45,449 nt of DNA from Bacteroidota bacterium (GTDB taxonomy: Bacteria; Bacteroidota; Ignavibacteria; Ignavibacteriales; Melioribacteraceae), in the NCBI GenBank assembly GCA_021801605.1, contig JAJYXU010000105.1, positions 1 to 45,449 on the forward strand, given 5' to 3'. Below the pieces are notes generated by a model, which worked only from the letters and a program-made list of their open reading frames with translations, was not told where the DNA came from and did no database searches. The position numbers and the translations under genes are program-made. Shown in pieces: positions 28,612 through 38,695 of the stretch (positions are counted from its first letter, which is position 1; each line of letters starts with the position of its first letter).

Positions 28612-29195
28612 TTCGATTTTTGTAGTTCAAGATCAACAATCATTTGAACTGTTTTACCCACAACCGCACCGCCGGCTTCTATTAGCGTATTCCATTTCAA
28701 ATTATAATCGAAACGGTTTATTTCGCCTTTAACTTTGAATCCGGCTTTTATATTTCCCCACGGATCTTTTACCGAACCGTTATAAATAACATCGAGAGAT
28801 ACTTCTTTTGTTACGTCACGAATTGTAAGATCGCCAACCAGTTTGTAATTCTTATCTCCTACTTTCTTAAAAGATTTTCCTTTGAATGTCAGTTTCGGAA
28901 ACTTCTCGGCGTTGAAAAAATCATCTGATTTAAGGTGCTTATCGCGCGCCTCATTATCAGTACTGATACTGTTAACATCTGCAGAGAAATCAATTTTGGC
29001 ATCGGTAAAATCATCTTTGGATGATTCAACAGTTGCATCAAAAGATTTAAACTCTCCGGTCACTTCCGATATTATAAGGTGAGTAACTGTAAACTGAACT
29101 TTTGAATGAGCTTTATCTACAGTCCATTTTGTTTGTGCATTTATAGTCATGAGACTAATTAACGCTAGAATTGCTGCAAAACGAAGTTTTGCCAT
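28608..29195 (-). CDS. YceI family protein
   Basis: WTVDKAHSKVQFTVTHL...KLTFKGKSF...GDLTIRDVTKEVSLDV. Confidence 0.93.
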   Translation of the reverse strand: MAKLRFAAILALISLMTINAQTKWTVDKAHSKVQFTVTHLIISEVTGEFKSFDATVESSKDDFTDAKIDFSADVNSISTDNEARDKHLKSDDFFNAEKFPKLTFKGKSFKKVGDKNYKLVGDLTIRDVTKEVSLDVIYNGSVKDPWGNIKAGFKVKGEINRFDYNLKWNTLIEAGGAVVGKTVQMIVDLELQKSK

Positions 29196-29427
29196 TTGAA
29201 CCTCCTATTAGATTGTTGAAATTTATTACGAGTTCGCATATATGTTGCGACATCTAATGTTATAATGTAAATATGATTGGAGAAGTTCCCGGATGAACAA
29301 AATAGATTGGTGACAAATTGAAAGAGTTTTAATGAACCTCCTCGCCGCAATCCACCCGAAGGCGGAGCGAGATTTCTTGTCATGCCCGAATGTTTTTATC
29401 GAGCATCCACTATTAAAACACTTTTGA

Positions 29428-29736
29428 CTACATAAACAACTCCGGATACATAAACGGTTGTATTCTCCTTTCATCCTCAAATGTGCCATTGCAGAGATGA
29501 CACTTTCGAGTATAGAAGACTATCGGCTCTTCAGGTTCTTCAAGAGAAAAGAAATTTACAATCGAATGACAGTTACTGCATTGAACGATATGATGAGTAT
29601 TTAACCGCTTGACGCAATCAGGGCAAAGGAAATCAGTATCTGAATATTTATCCTTTAACCCGATTGGAAAAATTGAATTGCAGTTTGAATTGCTACAACA
29701 AGTGAATTTTTGCAGACTTGTAAAAATTGATTCGAT
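29428..29736 (-). CDS. Uncalled zinc-ribbon-like ORF without ATG/GTG/TTG start
   Basis: Open frame 29428-29748: ...FTCCSNSNCNSIFPIGLKDKYSDTDFLCPDCVKRLNTHHIVQCSNCHSIVNFFSLEEPEEPIVFYTRKCHLCNGTFEDERRIQPFMYPELFM*; AGGAGG at 29742-29747 about 5 nt before an ATC codon. Confidence 0.5.
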   Translation of the reverse strand: MESIFTSLQKFTCCSNSNCNSIFPIGLKDKYSDTDFLCPDCVKRLNTHHIVQCSNCHSIVNFFSLEEPEEPIVFYTRKCHLCNGTFEDERRIQPFMYPELFM

Positions 29737-29883
29737 AACAACCTCCTCTTAGAAAAGCGCTGTAAATATACTTTAGCAACCAATTCATTTCGATGCAAAA
29801 ATTAATCCTATGAGGTTAGTAAATTCTTTTGATTTGATTAAATTTGCCCAGTAAAAAGTTTTAGAAAATTTTTGGAGAAATCG

Positions 29884-31230
29884 ATGGAAAGAATTCAGTC
29901 TTTCAAAGCGTATGATATTAGAGGTAAAGTACCCGATGAATTGAACACTGACCTCGCTTATAAAATTGGTCGTACAATTGTAAAATATTTGAATGCAAAA
30001 TCAATTGTGATTGGCAGAGATGTTCGCAAATCATCACCAGATCTTTCATATGCGCTTACAGCGGGATTAATCGATGCCGGCTGCGATGTTTTCGATCTTG
30101 GATTATGCGGAACAGAGATGATCTACTTCGGCACCCCATTCCTTAATGCTGACGGCGGAGTAATGATAACTGCAAGCCACAACCCGCCAGAATACAATGG
30201 ATTGAAATTCGTAAAAAAAGGTTCTGTCCCGATGGGTTACGATTCCGGTTTAGATGTGATTGAAAAGATGATTCTTAAGGATGAGTTTGGTGAGATGGCT
30301 ACGGTGAAAGGGAAAGTAATTCAAAAAAATATTATGAATGAATTTATTTCTAAAGTAACACAATTTTTTGATGCAAAGAAAATTCAACCATACAAGGTAG
30401 TCGTGAATGCAGGCAATGGATGTGTAGGACCAGCTCTCGATGCTCTGGAAAAATATTTACCTATTAAAATGATAAAAATTTTCCCCGAACCGGATTCAAA
30501 TTTTCCGAATGGAGTACCTAACCCACTGCTTCCAGAAAACCGTCAGCCAACTATTGACGCAATTATAAAATATGGCGCCAATCTTGGAGTTGCGTGGGAT
30601 GGCGATTACGACAGATGTTTCTTTTTTGATGAACGGGGAAGTTTTATTGAAGGATATTATATAGTTGGCTTGCTTGCCAAATCAATTTTAAAATTAAACC
30701 CGGGAGGAAAAATTGTTCACGATCCCCGCCTCATCTGGAATACTGTTGATATTGTTAATAAAGCCGGCGGAGAAGCGGTAGTCTCCAAGAGTGGTCATGC
30801 TTTTATCAAACAGAAAATGAGAGAAATTAATTCAATCTACGGTGGAGAAATGTCGGCTCATCATTATTTCCGTGATAATTTTTATTCGGATAGCGGGCTT
30901 ATTCCATTTGTTCTAATTCTTCAATTAATGTCGGATGAGAAATCCAAACTTTCCGACCTCGTCGGAGAAATGATAAAATCTTATCCTTGTTCAGGGGAAA
31001 TTAATTCAACTATTCAGGAACCAGCGTTAATGATCGAGAAATTGAAAGAAAAATATTCAGACGGGATTTTAGATGAATTGGACGGAGTAAGTATTGAGTA
31101 CCCAAATTGGCGTTTTAACGTCAGAATGAGCAATACAGAGCCGCTTCTTCGATTAAATGTTGAATCGAAAAAAGATGAAAAATTAATGCAAAAAAAAACT
31201 GATGAACTCTTGAAATTTATTCGAGGATAG
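29884..31230 (+). CDS. Phosphomannomutase/phosphoglucomutase
   Basis: FKAYDIRGKVP, MITASHNPPEYNGLK, AWDGDYDRCFFFDE, MSNTEPLLRLNVE. Confidence 0.94.
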   Translation: MERIQSFKAYDIRGKVPDELNTDLAYKIGRTIVKYLNAKSIVIGRDVRKSSPDLSYALTAGLIDAGCDVFDLGLCGTEMIYFGTPFLNADGGVMITASHNPPEYNGLKFVKKGSVPMGYDSGLDVIEKMILKDEFGEMATVKGKVIQKNIMNEFISKVTQFFDAKKIQPYKVVVNAGNGCVGPALDALEKYLPIKMIKIFPEPDSNFPNGVPNPLLPENRQPTIDAIIKYGANLGVAWDGDYDRCFFFDERGSFIEGYYIVGLLAKSILKLNPGGKIVHDPRLIWNTVDIVNKAGGEAVVSKSGHAFIKQKMREINSIYGGEMSAHHYFRDNFYSDSGLIPFVLILQLMSDEKSKLSDLVGEMIKSYPCSGEINSTIQEPALMIEKLKEKYSDGILDELDGVSIEYPNWRFNVRMSNTEPLLRLNVESKKDEKLMQKKTDELLKFIRG

Positions 31231-31291
31231 TTATATTTGTATGGAACAATTGAAAAGTGTTGGCGTATAAAGACCAAAAAGGTAAATCTAA

Positions 31292-31510
31292 ATGCCTAAT
31301 GAACAAGAAAAAGCGATTGATGTTGATAAGCTTTTGAAGAATAAATTAAAAGCAGTAAGTGTTGGTTCTTTAGAGAATGCCATTTCGAAAGTTGTTAGTG
31401 ATATGGTTGGTGAAGATTACAAATGCACTATTGGAGAAGTTAAATATACGATGTTCAGCGGTGCAGATTTTCACATTAAAATTGAATTAAGTTATAATCC
31501 AGAGCAATAA
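31292..31510 (+). CDS. Hypothetical small protein
   Basis: 72 aa ORF between convergent genes; no recognised family. Confidence 0.55.
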   Translation: MPNEQEKAIDVDKLLKNKLKAVSVGSLENAISKVVSDMVGEDYKCTIGEVKYTMFSGADFHIKIELSYNPEQ

Positions 31511-31514
31511 AGTT

Positions 31515-31579
31515 TAGGGAGTTGCGGCTGGGCTTAGGTCTCCCCCCAACCTGGGTCTGGCTCTTCTCCCTAGTTTTTT
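31515..31579 (+). terminator. Long hairpin followed by a T-tract; terminator and/or structured RNA
   Basis: 7-bp outer stem TAGGGAG/CTCCCTA, 13-bp inner stem GCTGGGCTTAGGT/ACCTGGGTCTGGC (5 G.U), loop CTCCCCCCA, then TTTTTT. Confidence 0.65.
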
Positions 31580-32717
31580 ATCTCCCATCAATAATTTTTC
31601 CTAACTCTTTAACAACTTTTTCAATCTCTTCATTTGTATTATAAAAATGCGGCGAAAACCGGATCATCCCTTCACGTACTGCGGAATATATTTTTCTCTT
31701 CTCTAATTCATCATAAATTCTTTTTGAATCTTCATGCCGGAAGGTTACAATTCCTGCTTTATTACTTTCAGCAACATTTTCTAGAATAGTTTTGATTCCA
31801 ATTCCAGATAATTTTTCGATAAGGAAATTTGTGTTAACCAATATTTTATTTTCAACATTCTGCATTCCGAAATCGAGGAATAGATCCAGCATTGAATCAA
31901 ATATTGCAACACCAAGAGCATTTATAGTTCCATTCTGAAAACGGTCAGCGCTTGATTTTAGTGTGAGATCATAATCAAGAAGATTCCAAGCATTATCAAC
32001 TGAAGTCCAGCCGACATTTTTTTGATCGATCCTATTTTGCAATTCTTCGGTTAGATAGATATATGACAATCCTTGACTGCTCATCAACCATTTTTGTGTT
32101 CCGCCGGAGAGAAAATCAATTTTAGATTTGTTTACATCTATCCGCACCACACCAGCGCCTTGAATCGCATCGACACAAAAAATAATTCCATGCCGCTTGC
32201 ACAACTCACCTATTGCGTCAATATCCGCACGGTAACCGGAAAGGAATTGAACTAAGCTGATCGAAATTAATTTTGTCCTTGGTGTAATCACATTTTCAAT
32301 ATCTTCAAGATCAACAACTCCATTGCGCGATTTTATCAGATCAATTTTAACACCTTGCTTTTGTAAATTTAGAAAGGGATAGATGTTTGATGGAAATTCA
32401 ATGTCATTCAAAATAATTCTATCACCTGCTTTCAAATCCAGCCCTTGAGCCAATATATTTAATCCATTTGATACATTATCAACCCATGCAAGACGGTCTG
32501 GTGTTGTTCCAAGAATCTTTCCAAGTTTTTCTTTCGCACTGCTGTCCCATTTAAGGAAGGATTGATAATTATCTATCTTAGCACCGCACCGCTGTTGCGC
32601 ATATTCATTTATACGATTTAAAACTAGAGAAGACCAGGGTCCTTTTGCGGCATGATTAAAATAGATCTGATCGGTTTCTAAATGAGGGAATAATTTTCGG
32701 ATTTCAATAATGTTCAT
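31578..32717 (-). CDS. Aminotransferase class V-fold PLP-dependent enzyme
   Basis: FNHAAKGPWS, NVSNGLNILAQGL, FCVDAIQGAGV, LSGGTQKWLMSSQGLSY; start placed at MNIIEIRK. Confidence 0.9.
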   Translation of the reverse strand: MNIIEIRKLFPHLETDQIYFNHAAKGPWSSLVLNRINEYAQQRCGAKIDNYQSFLKWDSSAKEKLGKILGTTPDRLAWVDNVSNGLNILAQGLDLKAGDRIILNDIEFPSNIYPFLNLQKQGVKIDLIKSRNGVVDLEDIENVITPRTKLISISLVQFLSGYRADIDAIGELCKRHGIIFCVDAIQGAGVVRIDVNKSKIDFLSGGTQKWLMSSQGLSYIYLTEELQNRIDQKNVGWTSVDNAWNLLDYDLTLKSSADRFQNGTINALGVAIFDSMLDLFLDFGMQNVENKILVNTNFLIEKLSGIGIKTILENVAESNKAGIVTFRHEDSKRIYDELEKRKIYSAVREGMIRFSPHFYNTNEEIEKVVKELGKIIDGR

Positions 32718-32800
32718 ATTTTTTCCATTGAATTTGATTTTAACCTCTCTAAAATTATAGAAACTTTTCGATAATAAGATTAGAAATAAACGGAATTGAG

Positions 32801-32995
32801 ATGAACAAACTATTAGAAATTGCCCGGGCGTTTTACGGAGTATTGGTTCCAAGAAAATATCAGAAAAACTTTTTGCGTTTTGCAGAAGAATATTTGGATG
32901 AAAGATATTCAGTAGAAACTGCTATTGGTTTAGCACTTAGAAAGATAAACTTGAATCAGAAATTGAAGTTACCAAAACAATATTTCTCCGATTAA
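32801..32995 (+). CDS. Hypothetical small protein
   Basis: 64 aa ORF, divergent from aminotransferase; MNKLLEIARAFYGVLVPRKYQKNFLRFAEEYLDERYS. Confidence 0.5.
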   Translation: MNKLLEIARAFYGVLVPRKYQKNFLRFAEEYLDERYSVETAIGLALRKINLNQKLKLPKQYFSD

Positions 32996-33006
32996 ATATT
33001 CGGTTC

Positions 33007-33106
33007 TGTCATTCCGGTAAAAGCTTGCCTATCGAGCGTGTTGCAGAACTTGTCATTCTAAATGAATCCGGCATTAGCCGGAGAAATGAAGAATCTCTGT
33101 AAAAAA
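33007..33106. repeat. Dispersed intergenic repeat copy C (partial)
   Basis: cttgcctatcgagcgtgttgcagaacttgtcattctaaatgaatccggcattagccggagaaatgaagaatct. Confidence 0.6.
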
Positions 33107-33110
33107 AAGC

Positions 33111-33147
33111 GAGAAGTAAATTTTAAATACTTCCCGCCTCTAACTTC
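33111..33147 (-). terminator. Rho-independent terminator after SSS symporter
   Basis: Minus strand: GCGGGAAGTA...TACTTCTCGC followed by T8. Confidence 0.8.
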
Positions 33148-33156
33148 TAGCTTCAA

Positions 33157-35280
33157 TTACATTTCTTTTTCTGCTTCTAATATTTTTCCTTCAACAAAAA
33201 GACCTTTTCCTAAATGTAATTTTCTCAAGTAAACTATTCCGTCTTCATTATGCGGTTCGCCATAGGTGGAATGACAAGATTTTAATCCGCCGAGCCATTT
33301 ACGTGCATCTGAAATATAAACCAGATCACCTTTTTCAGCAGACATTTTGTGCATATCCTTTTTAGAAAAGTTTATCACATCGTTGTCATCGCTTTCATTC
33401 AGTTTCCAATTAATCTTTATAATTTCACCTTCGCGCTCATTTAATTTTCTTCCTTTAAACCATTCTTTTGCTTTATGAATTGACCAAACAGTTAAACCCG
33501 TAGTTTGAGCTTCCGCATTATACTTAACATAGAAAGTTGTAATCAATGCGACGAATGCCGAAGCAAAGATTGTAGCCCAGAATAAAATTCCCAATGAACC
33601 GATCTTGAATATGAAGATTGCATCCAAAATATCTATAAGAACAACTACAACACTAAATACAACCATAGAATACATAATTGCAGTATGGTTAGGATTTTTT
33701 TTGATCTTTGCCGCAAAATGTTTCAGCTTGTTTTGGGAAAGAGTAACCAATACTGCAACGCCTGTACAAACAATCAAATTATATAATGCTGCCATGTATG
33801 TAAAAGGATGAACCGGATCATAAGGAGTACCGTGAGCTAGTGGTCCTATTAATTCTAATGGATACCTATTCCCAAGGAGCATAAATGCAATTCCGCCAAT
33901 TACAGTAGTTATTAAACCAGCCGGAGTAAATTTTTTCCAGAAAGCGCCAAAGAAAATCGCGATCATTAAAGGAGGCGTAAGTGTTGCATGGAAAAATGCA
34001 TGTGCTTGATATACTGTTGGATAAGAATTGAATGCGTAAACAGCTAAAACGCCAAGCACAGTAAACGCAACCGTAGATGTTCTTGCTACAACCATTGCTC
34101 TCTTTTCATCAACCGGCGCTTCACGATTTATTTTTTTTAACCAAATTCTTATTGGTCTATCTACATCATTCACCCAAATTGCTGCTGTTGCATTGAGAAG
34201 TGTGCTGACAGTTGACATCAATGCTGCGGCTATTGCCGCAATTACAAATCCAAAAACACCGGGACCGGTTATAATGTTAGATACAACAACAAAGACACTA
34301 TCAGGGTTAACATCTGGAGGAAGAAGACTTGGAAACTTTACAGAAATTGCTTTAGCAACCCACCCGCCACCGCCAACAACTATTGCAGATATCGGAAGCA
34401 TGAAAAGAATATTTATTGTCGCCGCTTTTCTTCCTTCATGAACATTCTTTGTTGCCATGAATCGCATAATCAATCCCATGTTCATAAAAAGAAATCCAAC
34501 TGAACCGGCAATTCCATCTTCCCAAAACGTTCCTACTGAATTAAATTCTGCCGGAGAATTAAACCCGGCAAAAGGAAGTTTCCAACTGGCAGGTAAGAGA
34601 TGCCAAAATGAATCCCATCCGCCGACATAATAAACGCCTACAACAAAAACCATCAAACCTGCAAAGAGAAGCATTAATCCTTGAACAAGATCGGTGAAAA
34701 TAACAGCTGTTTGTCCGCCGAAGGTAATATATATTCCTGTAATGACTGCGGTAACCCAGATCAATCCCATCAATGTAACGTGTATTTCAAAACCGAATAT
34801 TGTGAAATGCTCTGGCATCAATGGCATAATTGCTTTGCCCATTGTAAGGAAACCAATGCCAACATAACCAACCAGATACGTCAGTTGAAGAATTGTAACA
34901 AAGAATCTTGCCGAAGGAGAAAATCTTCTTTCGAAATATTCCGGAATAGATTTAATTCTTGAATAGATTATAATAGGCAGCCATCCGAACAGAAAGAATG
35001 GAACAAAGAACCAATCATTCATATATGACATCGAAGAGGAAAAGCCATATTTAAAGCCCATAGCAGAATATTTTACAAAGCTATGGCTGCTAATTCCGGT
35101 AGCGACTATTGACATGGCAATTAACCACCATGTAAATCGTCTGCCTCCAAAGAAAAAATCGTTAGTATCTTTATTATATTTTGCAAAGTAGCTTCCAAAC
35201 AATAGCATAGCAACCATATAAATTACAAGTACTATCCAATCGAGTTCACTACCTATGTTATGTATTTGTTCCATCATCAT
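33157..35280 (-). CDS. Sodium:solute symporter (SSS) family transporter
   Basis: Multi-TM; SIVATGISSHSFVKYSAMGFKYG, GGQTAVIFTDLVQGLML, TATAAIW-type core. Confidence 0.9.
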   Translation of the reverse strand: MMMEQIHNIGSELDWIVLVIYMVAMLLFGSYFAKYNKDTNDFFFGGRRFTWWLIAMSIVATGISSHSFVKYSAMGFKYGFSSSMSYMNDWFFVPFFLFGWLPIIIYSRIKSIPEYFERRFSPSARFFVTILQLTYLVGYVGIGFLTMGKAIMPLMPEHFTIFGFEIHVTLMGLIWVTAVITGIYITFGGQTAVIFTDLVQGLMLLFAGLMVFVVGVYYVGGWDSFWHLLPASWKLPFAGFNSPAEFNSVGTFWEDGIAGSVGFLFMNMGLIMRFMATKNVHEGRKAATINILFMLPISAIVVGGGGWVAKAISVKFPSLLPPDVNPDSVFVVVSNIITGPGVFGFVIAAIAAALMSTVSTLLNATAAIWVNDVDRPIRIWLKKINREAPVDEKRAMVVARTSTVAFTVLGVLAVYAFNSYPTVYQAHAFFHATLTPPLMIAIFFGAFWKKFTPAGLITTVIGGIAFMLLGNRYPLELIGPLAHGTPYDPVHPFTYMAALYNLIVCTGVAVLVTLSQNKLKHFAAKIKKNPNHTAIMYSMVVFSVVVVLIDILDAIFIFKIGSLGILFWATIFASAFVALITTFYVKYNAEAQTTGLTVWSIHKAKEWFKGRKLNEREGEIIKINWKLNESDDNDVINFSKKDMHKMSAEKGDLVYISDARKWLGGLKSCHSTYGEPHNEDGIVYLRKLHLGKGLFVEGKILEAEKEM

Positions 35281-35281
35281 C

Positions 35282-35494
35282 TCACAAATAAAGAGCAGCA
35301 ATTATTAAAAAGGCGTGTATTGCCATAAAGTAGAAAAATCCAAAAATCATGGCTTTCCACCAAAAACGATCTCGTTTAAGTCGCATATCAATTGCTTTTG
35401 TTTTGCGGATGAGGATCAAACCGGCAAGAAAAAACAATCCACCACCTACATATAAATATATAAACGGTAACCAACTGTTAAAAAAGGAGGGCAT
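35282..35494 (-). CDS. Small membrane protein upstream of SSS symporter
   Basis: 70 aa, two hydrophobic segments, stop abuts symporter start. Confidence 0.7.
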   Translation of the reverse strand: MPSFFNSWLPFIYLYVGGGLFFLAGLILIRKTKAIDMRLKRDRFWWKAMIFGFFYFMAIHAFLIIAALYL

Positions 35495-35668
35495 TTATAA
35501 ATCCTTAAAATTTGCTGCACAAATTAGGCGGCACTCGCTTTAGACGCAAATGATTTTTTCAATTATTTAAGGCGGAATTACTAAATAAACAAAAATTGCA
35601 TTTGAAAGGTGGTTACTCTAAATTTAGCCCCTAAAATTTTACTATTTCTAAATCGGAGGTTGTGTTTT

Positions 35669-37753
35669 ATGCCTATGATGGCCAGAATGAGGAGTTTAGC
35701 TCCGTGGTTTATGCTTACTGTTGGCGGTGTTTTTGTTTTGTTCATGGTTCTTTCTGATTCCAAAGTGACAGATTTAATACATCAACAAAAACAGAACGTT
35801 GGCTCAATTGATGGTGAAGAAGTTACTTACCAGGAATATTCTACTGCAGTTGATAATCTAAAAAAACAGCAGGAACAAGCCGGTCAGACTATTGATGAAT
35901 CGCAGATGGATTTTTTTAGAGATCAGGTTTGGGACTATATTGTTGCTCAGAAGCTGATTGATAAAAAAATTAAAGAATTTGGAATTATTGTTACAGATGA
36001 TGAAGTTAGAAATACATTGCTCGGACCAAACCCACCGGCACAATTAACCCAGCAGTTTAAAGACTCGACGGGAAATTTTAATAGACAAGCTTATGAAGGG
36101 GCATTAAGAGATCCACGAAACAAGCAGATTGTTATAACTGTTGAAGATCAGATTAGACAACAGCTAATTCAGCAAAAATTACAGAGTTATGTCTCAGCTT
36201 CAGTTACGGTTAGCGATGCAGAAGCTAAAGATCAATATTTCAAACAAGCTATTAAAATGAAAGCCAGCTATGTTTTGGTTGATGCAAATACAATTCCAGA
36301 TGCAGATGTGAAAGTAACAGATGCAGAGATAAAAAAATATTATGATGAACACCCGGAAGATTTTAAACAAGTTGCAGCAAGAAAGTTAAAGTATGTTCTC
36401 TTTCGCAAAGAACCCTCACAAAGTGATTCTATAGCGATTAAAAAAAATCTTGAAGCAATTGTAACAAAAATAAAAGGGGATACTGCTTCGTTTAAGAGCT
36501 ATGTTCAAATCTATTCTGAACGACCATATTCAAAAGACACAATCTCATTATCAGCTATTCCGCAGCAAGTTCGCGATGAAATGGTTAAAGGAAAAAACGG
36601 TGAAATTTTTGGACCGGTTTCAACGGTTGAAGGTTATGTAGTTTACAAATTGATTGACAAGGTCAAATCTAAAAAGGAACAAGTGAGAGCTTCTCATATT
36701 CTGGTTAAATCAACCGGAAATGATAAAGCCGATCTTCAAAAAGCGAATGACATTTATAATCAATTAATGAAAGGCGCCGACTTTGCATCTGTTGCAAAAG
36801 AAAAATCTGACGATGGAAGTAAATTCCAAGGCGGAGATCTCGGCTGGTTTGGGCGCGGACAGATGGTCAAACCATTTGAAGATGCTTCCTTTAACGGAAA
36901 AGTTGGAGTGATTCAAAAACCTGTTAAATCACCATTCGGTTATCATATAATTAAAGTTACAGACCGTTCAAATCAGGACTTTGTGGTTGAAAAAATTGTA
37001 AACAAAATTCAGCCATCAGCTACAACTACAGATAAACTTTATCAAGATGCTCAAGATTTTTCTTTCATCGCAAAAAAAGATGGATTTGAGAGTGAAGCTA
37101 AAGTGATGAAGTACGCTGTAATTGAAACCCCATCTTTCGATGAAGAAGCACAGGGAATTCCCGGTATTGGTGTAAATAGAGCGCTTGTAAAATTTGCATT
37201 CGATAATAGTGTAGGAGAAGTGAGCGATGTTTTTAGAGTTGCTGCGGGACATGTTGTAGTAATGGTTTCTGATGTAACTAAGCCGGGATTAAAAAACTTT
37301 GAAGAAACAAAAGCGCAGATTAAGAATACTCTTTTACTTAAAATGAAGTTGGACAAAGCTGCTTCTATTGCAAAAGAAATTCGTTCTAAAATTGGGGACA
37401 ACGGAGACGGTAATATTGCAAAAACTGTTTGGGCTGCGGCAAGAGTTGATACAACTACCGAGTTTACAACGTTTGGCAGTATACCAGGTATTGGTCGCGA
37501 CTATGCTTTCAGCGAATATTCTACTAAAGGCGATTTAAACAAATGGTCCCAGCCGGTTAAAGGTACATCGAATGTTTATTTGATTAAGGTTAATTACAGA
37601 ACCAAGTACGATCCGTCTTTATTCGAGGCACAAAAAGCAGAAATTAAAAAACAACTTTTGTTCTCTAAGAAGTCTAACTTTTACGGTCAGTGGATTCAAG
37701 ATCTAAAAAAAGAAGCAGATATTGTTGATAATCGCTTTCAGTTTTATAGATAA
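35669..37753 (+). CDS. Peptidylprolyl isomerase, PpiD/SurA-like
   Basis: N-terminal TM then SurA_N-like region; parvulin domain VRASHILVKSTG...GGDLGWFGRGQMVKPFEDASF...FGYHIIKVTD; SD ggagg before ATG 35669. Confidence 0.92.
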   Translation: MPMMARMRSLAPWFMLTVGGVFVLFMVLSDSKVTDLIHQQKQNVGSIDGEEVTYQEYSTAVDNLKKQQEQAGQTIDESQMDFFRDQVWDYIVAQKLIDKKIKEFGIIVTDDEVRNTLLGPNPPAQLTQQFKDSTGNFNRQAYEGALRDPRNKQIVITVEDQIRQQLIQQKLQSYVSASVTVSDAEAKDQYFKQAIKMKASYVLVDANTIPDADVKVTDAEIKKYYDEHPEDFKQVAARKLKYVLFRKEPSQSDSIAIKKNLEAIVTKIKGDTASFKSYVQIYSERPYSKDTISLSAIPQQVRDEMVKGKNGEIFGPVSTVEGYVVYKLIDKVKSKKEQVRASHILVKSTGNDKADLQKANDIYNQLMKGADFASVAKEKSDDGSKFQGGDLGWFGRGQMVKPFEDASFNGKVGVIQKPVKSPFGYHIIKVTDRSNQDFVVEKIVNKIQPSATTTDKLYQDAQDFSFIAKKDGFESEAKVMKYAVIETPSFDEEAQGIPGIGVNRALVKFAFDNSVGEVSDVFRVAAGHVVVMVSDVTKPGLKNFEETKAQIKNTLLLKMKLDKAASIAKEIRSKIGDNGDGNIAKTVWAAARVDTTTEFTTFGSIPGIGRDYAFSEYSTKGDLNKWSQPVKGTSNVYLIKVNYRTKYDPSLFEAQKAEIKKQLLFSKKSNFYGQWIQDLKKEADIVDNRFQFYR

Positions 37754-37770
37754 TATTAATTGTTGATTTG

Positions 37771-37806
37771 AAAAACCGTCCCGGTAAATCTGGACGGTTT
37801 TTTTTT
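37771..37806 (+). terminator. Rho-independent terminator
   Basis: aaaccgtcc cggtaaatct ggacggtttttttttt. Confidence 0.88.
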
Positions 37807-37850
37807 GCACTTTCAATTGGCAGTTCAATTTATCAAATTTCATCAAAGAT

Positions 37851-38555
37851 ATGATGAAGCTAATTTCAAAAATAATTTTATTTTTTTTCGTTATAACGAT
37901 TTCAATTCCAGCACAGTCTAACGGAAAAAATTCCGGCGTTTCATTCAACATTAACTATACATCTACCTCTAAACTTTATCTTCAGCCGAATGCCGCAGAT
38001 CCATTCATTCGCAATACTCACTTAAATCTTGATGGGATCACAAGCTATTCATTCGATCTGCGTTATCAAATTTCGGAGTCAATCATTATCGGGGCGGGAT
38101 CGGAATTAATTGAAAAGACTTTTGATAGTTCTATGAATTTGGGCGGAACTAGAGCCAAGATGAAAGACGGTTATAAAATGATTCCGATCGAGCTATCTGT
38201 ATTTTATCTTATTCCATTTTCTACCGAGCGTTTTAAATTTTTCCTGGGCGGGGGATTTGGAATTTACATAGGAGAGCAAATTCGAGAACTGGGCGATGTA
38301 ACAATTTCTAATGAATCAAAAAAAATTGGCTACGGAATTCATGTAGCAATTGGAATGGACTACGTAATAAATGATTTTATTTCTGTGCGCGGGCAAATGC
38401 GTTCCCGCGATCCGGAATTTGAAATGACAAGTAAATATTCCAATCCGGTTGTTAACTACAACGATGTTAAATACACGTTTCCATCTCAAACTTTCAACTC
38501 TAAAGTAAATATAGATGGAGTTACATTTACACTCGGGGCTGTAATTAATTTCTGA
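37851..38555 (+). CDS. Outer membrane beta-barrel-like protein
   Basis: Signal peptide; alternating amphipathic strands; FKFFLGGGFGIYIGEQ, VTFTLGAVINF C-terminal aromatic. Confidence 0.75.
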   Translation: MMKLISKIILFFFVITISIPAQSNGKNSGVSFNINYTSTSKLYLQPNAADPFIRNTHLNLDGITSYSFDLRYQISESIIIGAGSELIEKTFDSSMNLGGTRAKMKDGYKMIPIELSVFYLIPFSTERFKFFLGGGFGIYIGEQIRELGDVTISNESKKIGYGIHVAIGMDYVINDFISVRGQMRSRDPEFEMTSKYSNPVVNYNDVKYTFPSQTFNSKVNIDGVTFTLGAVINF

Positions 38556-38695
38556 TTCTCCGGTAGATGGGGTAATTTGGTGCTTGTGCCCTTCATCTCA
38601 AAACAGTATCATTTTAGCATATTCTGCAACATTATTCAAAAACTTCCTTTTCGTTTAATTATATTGTGTTCCGAATACTATCATATAAATAATTA

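Noticed and set aside
29165-29489. 72- and 87-aa minus-strand ORFs
   Set aside because: Overlap repeats and the zinc-ribbon frame; no recognisable protein signature.
31515-31579. SRP/4.5S-type or other known ncRNA
   Set aside because: Hairpin lacks the conserved SRP apical GGAAG-type loop; too short; kept only as a structured terminator-like element.
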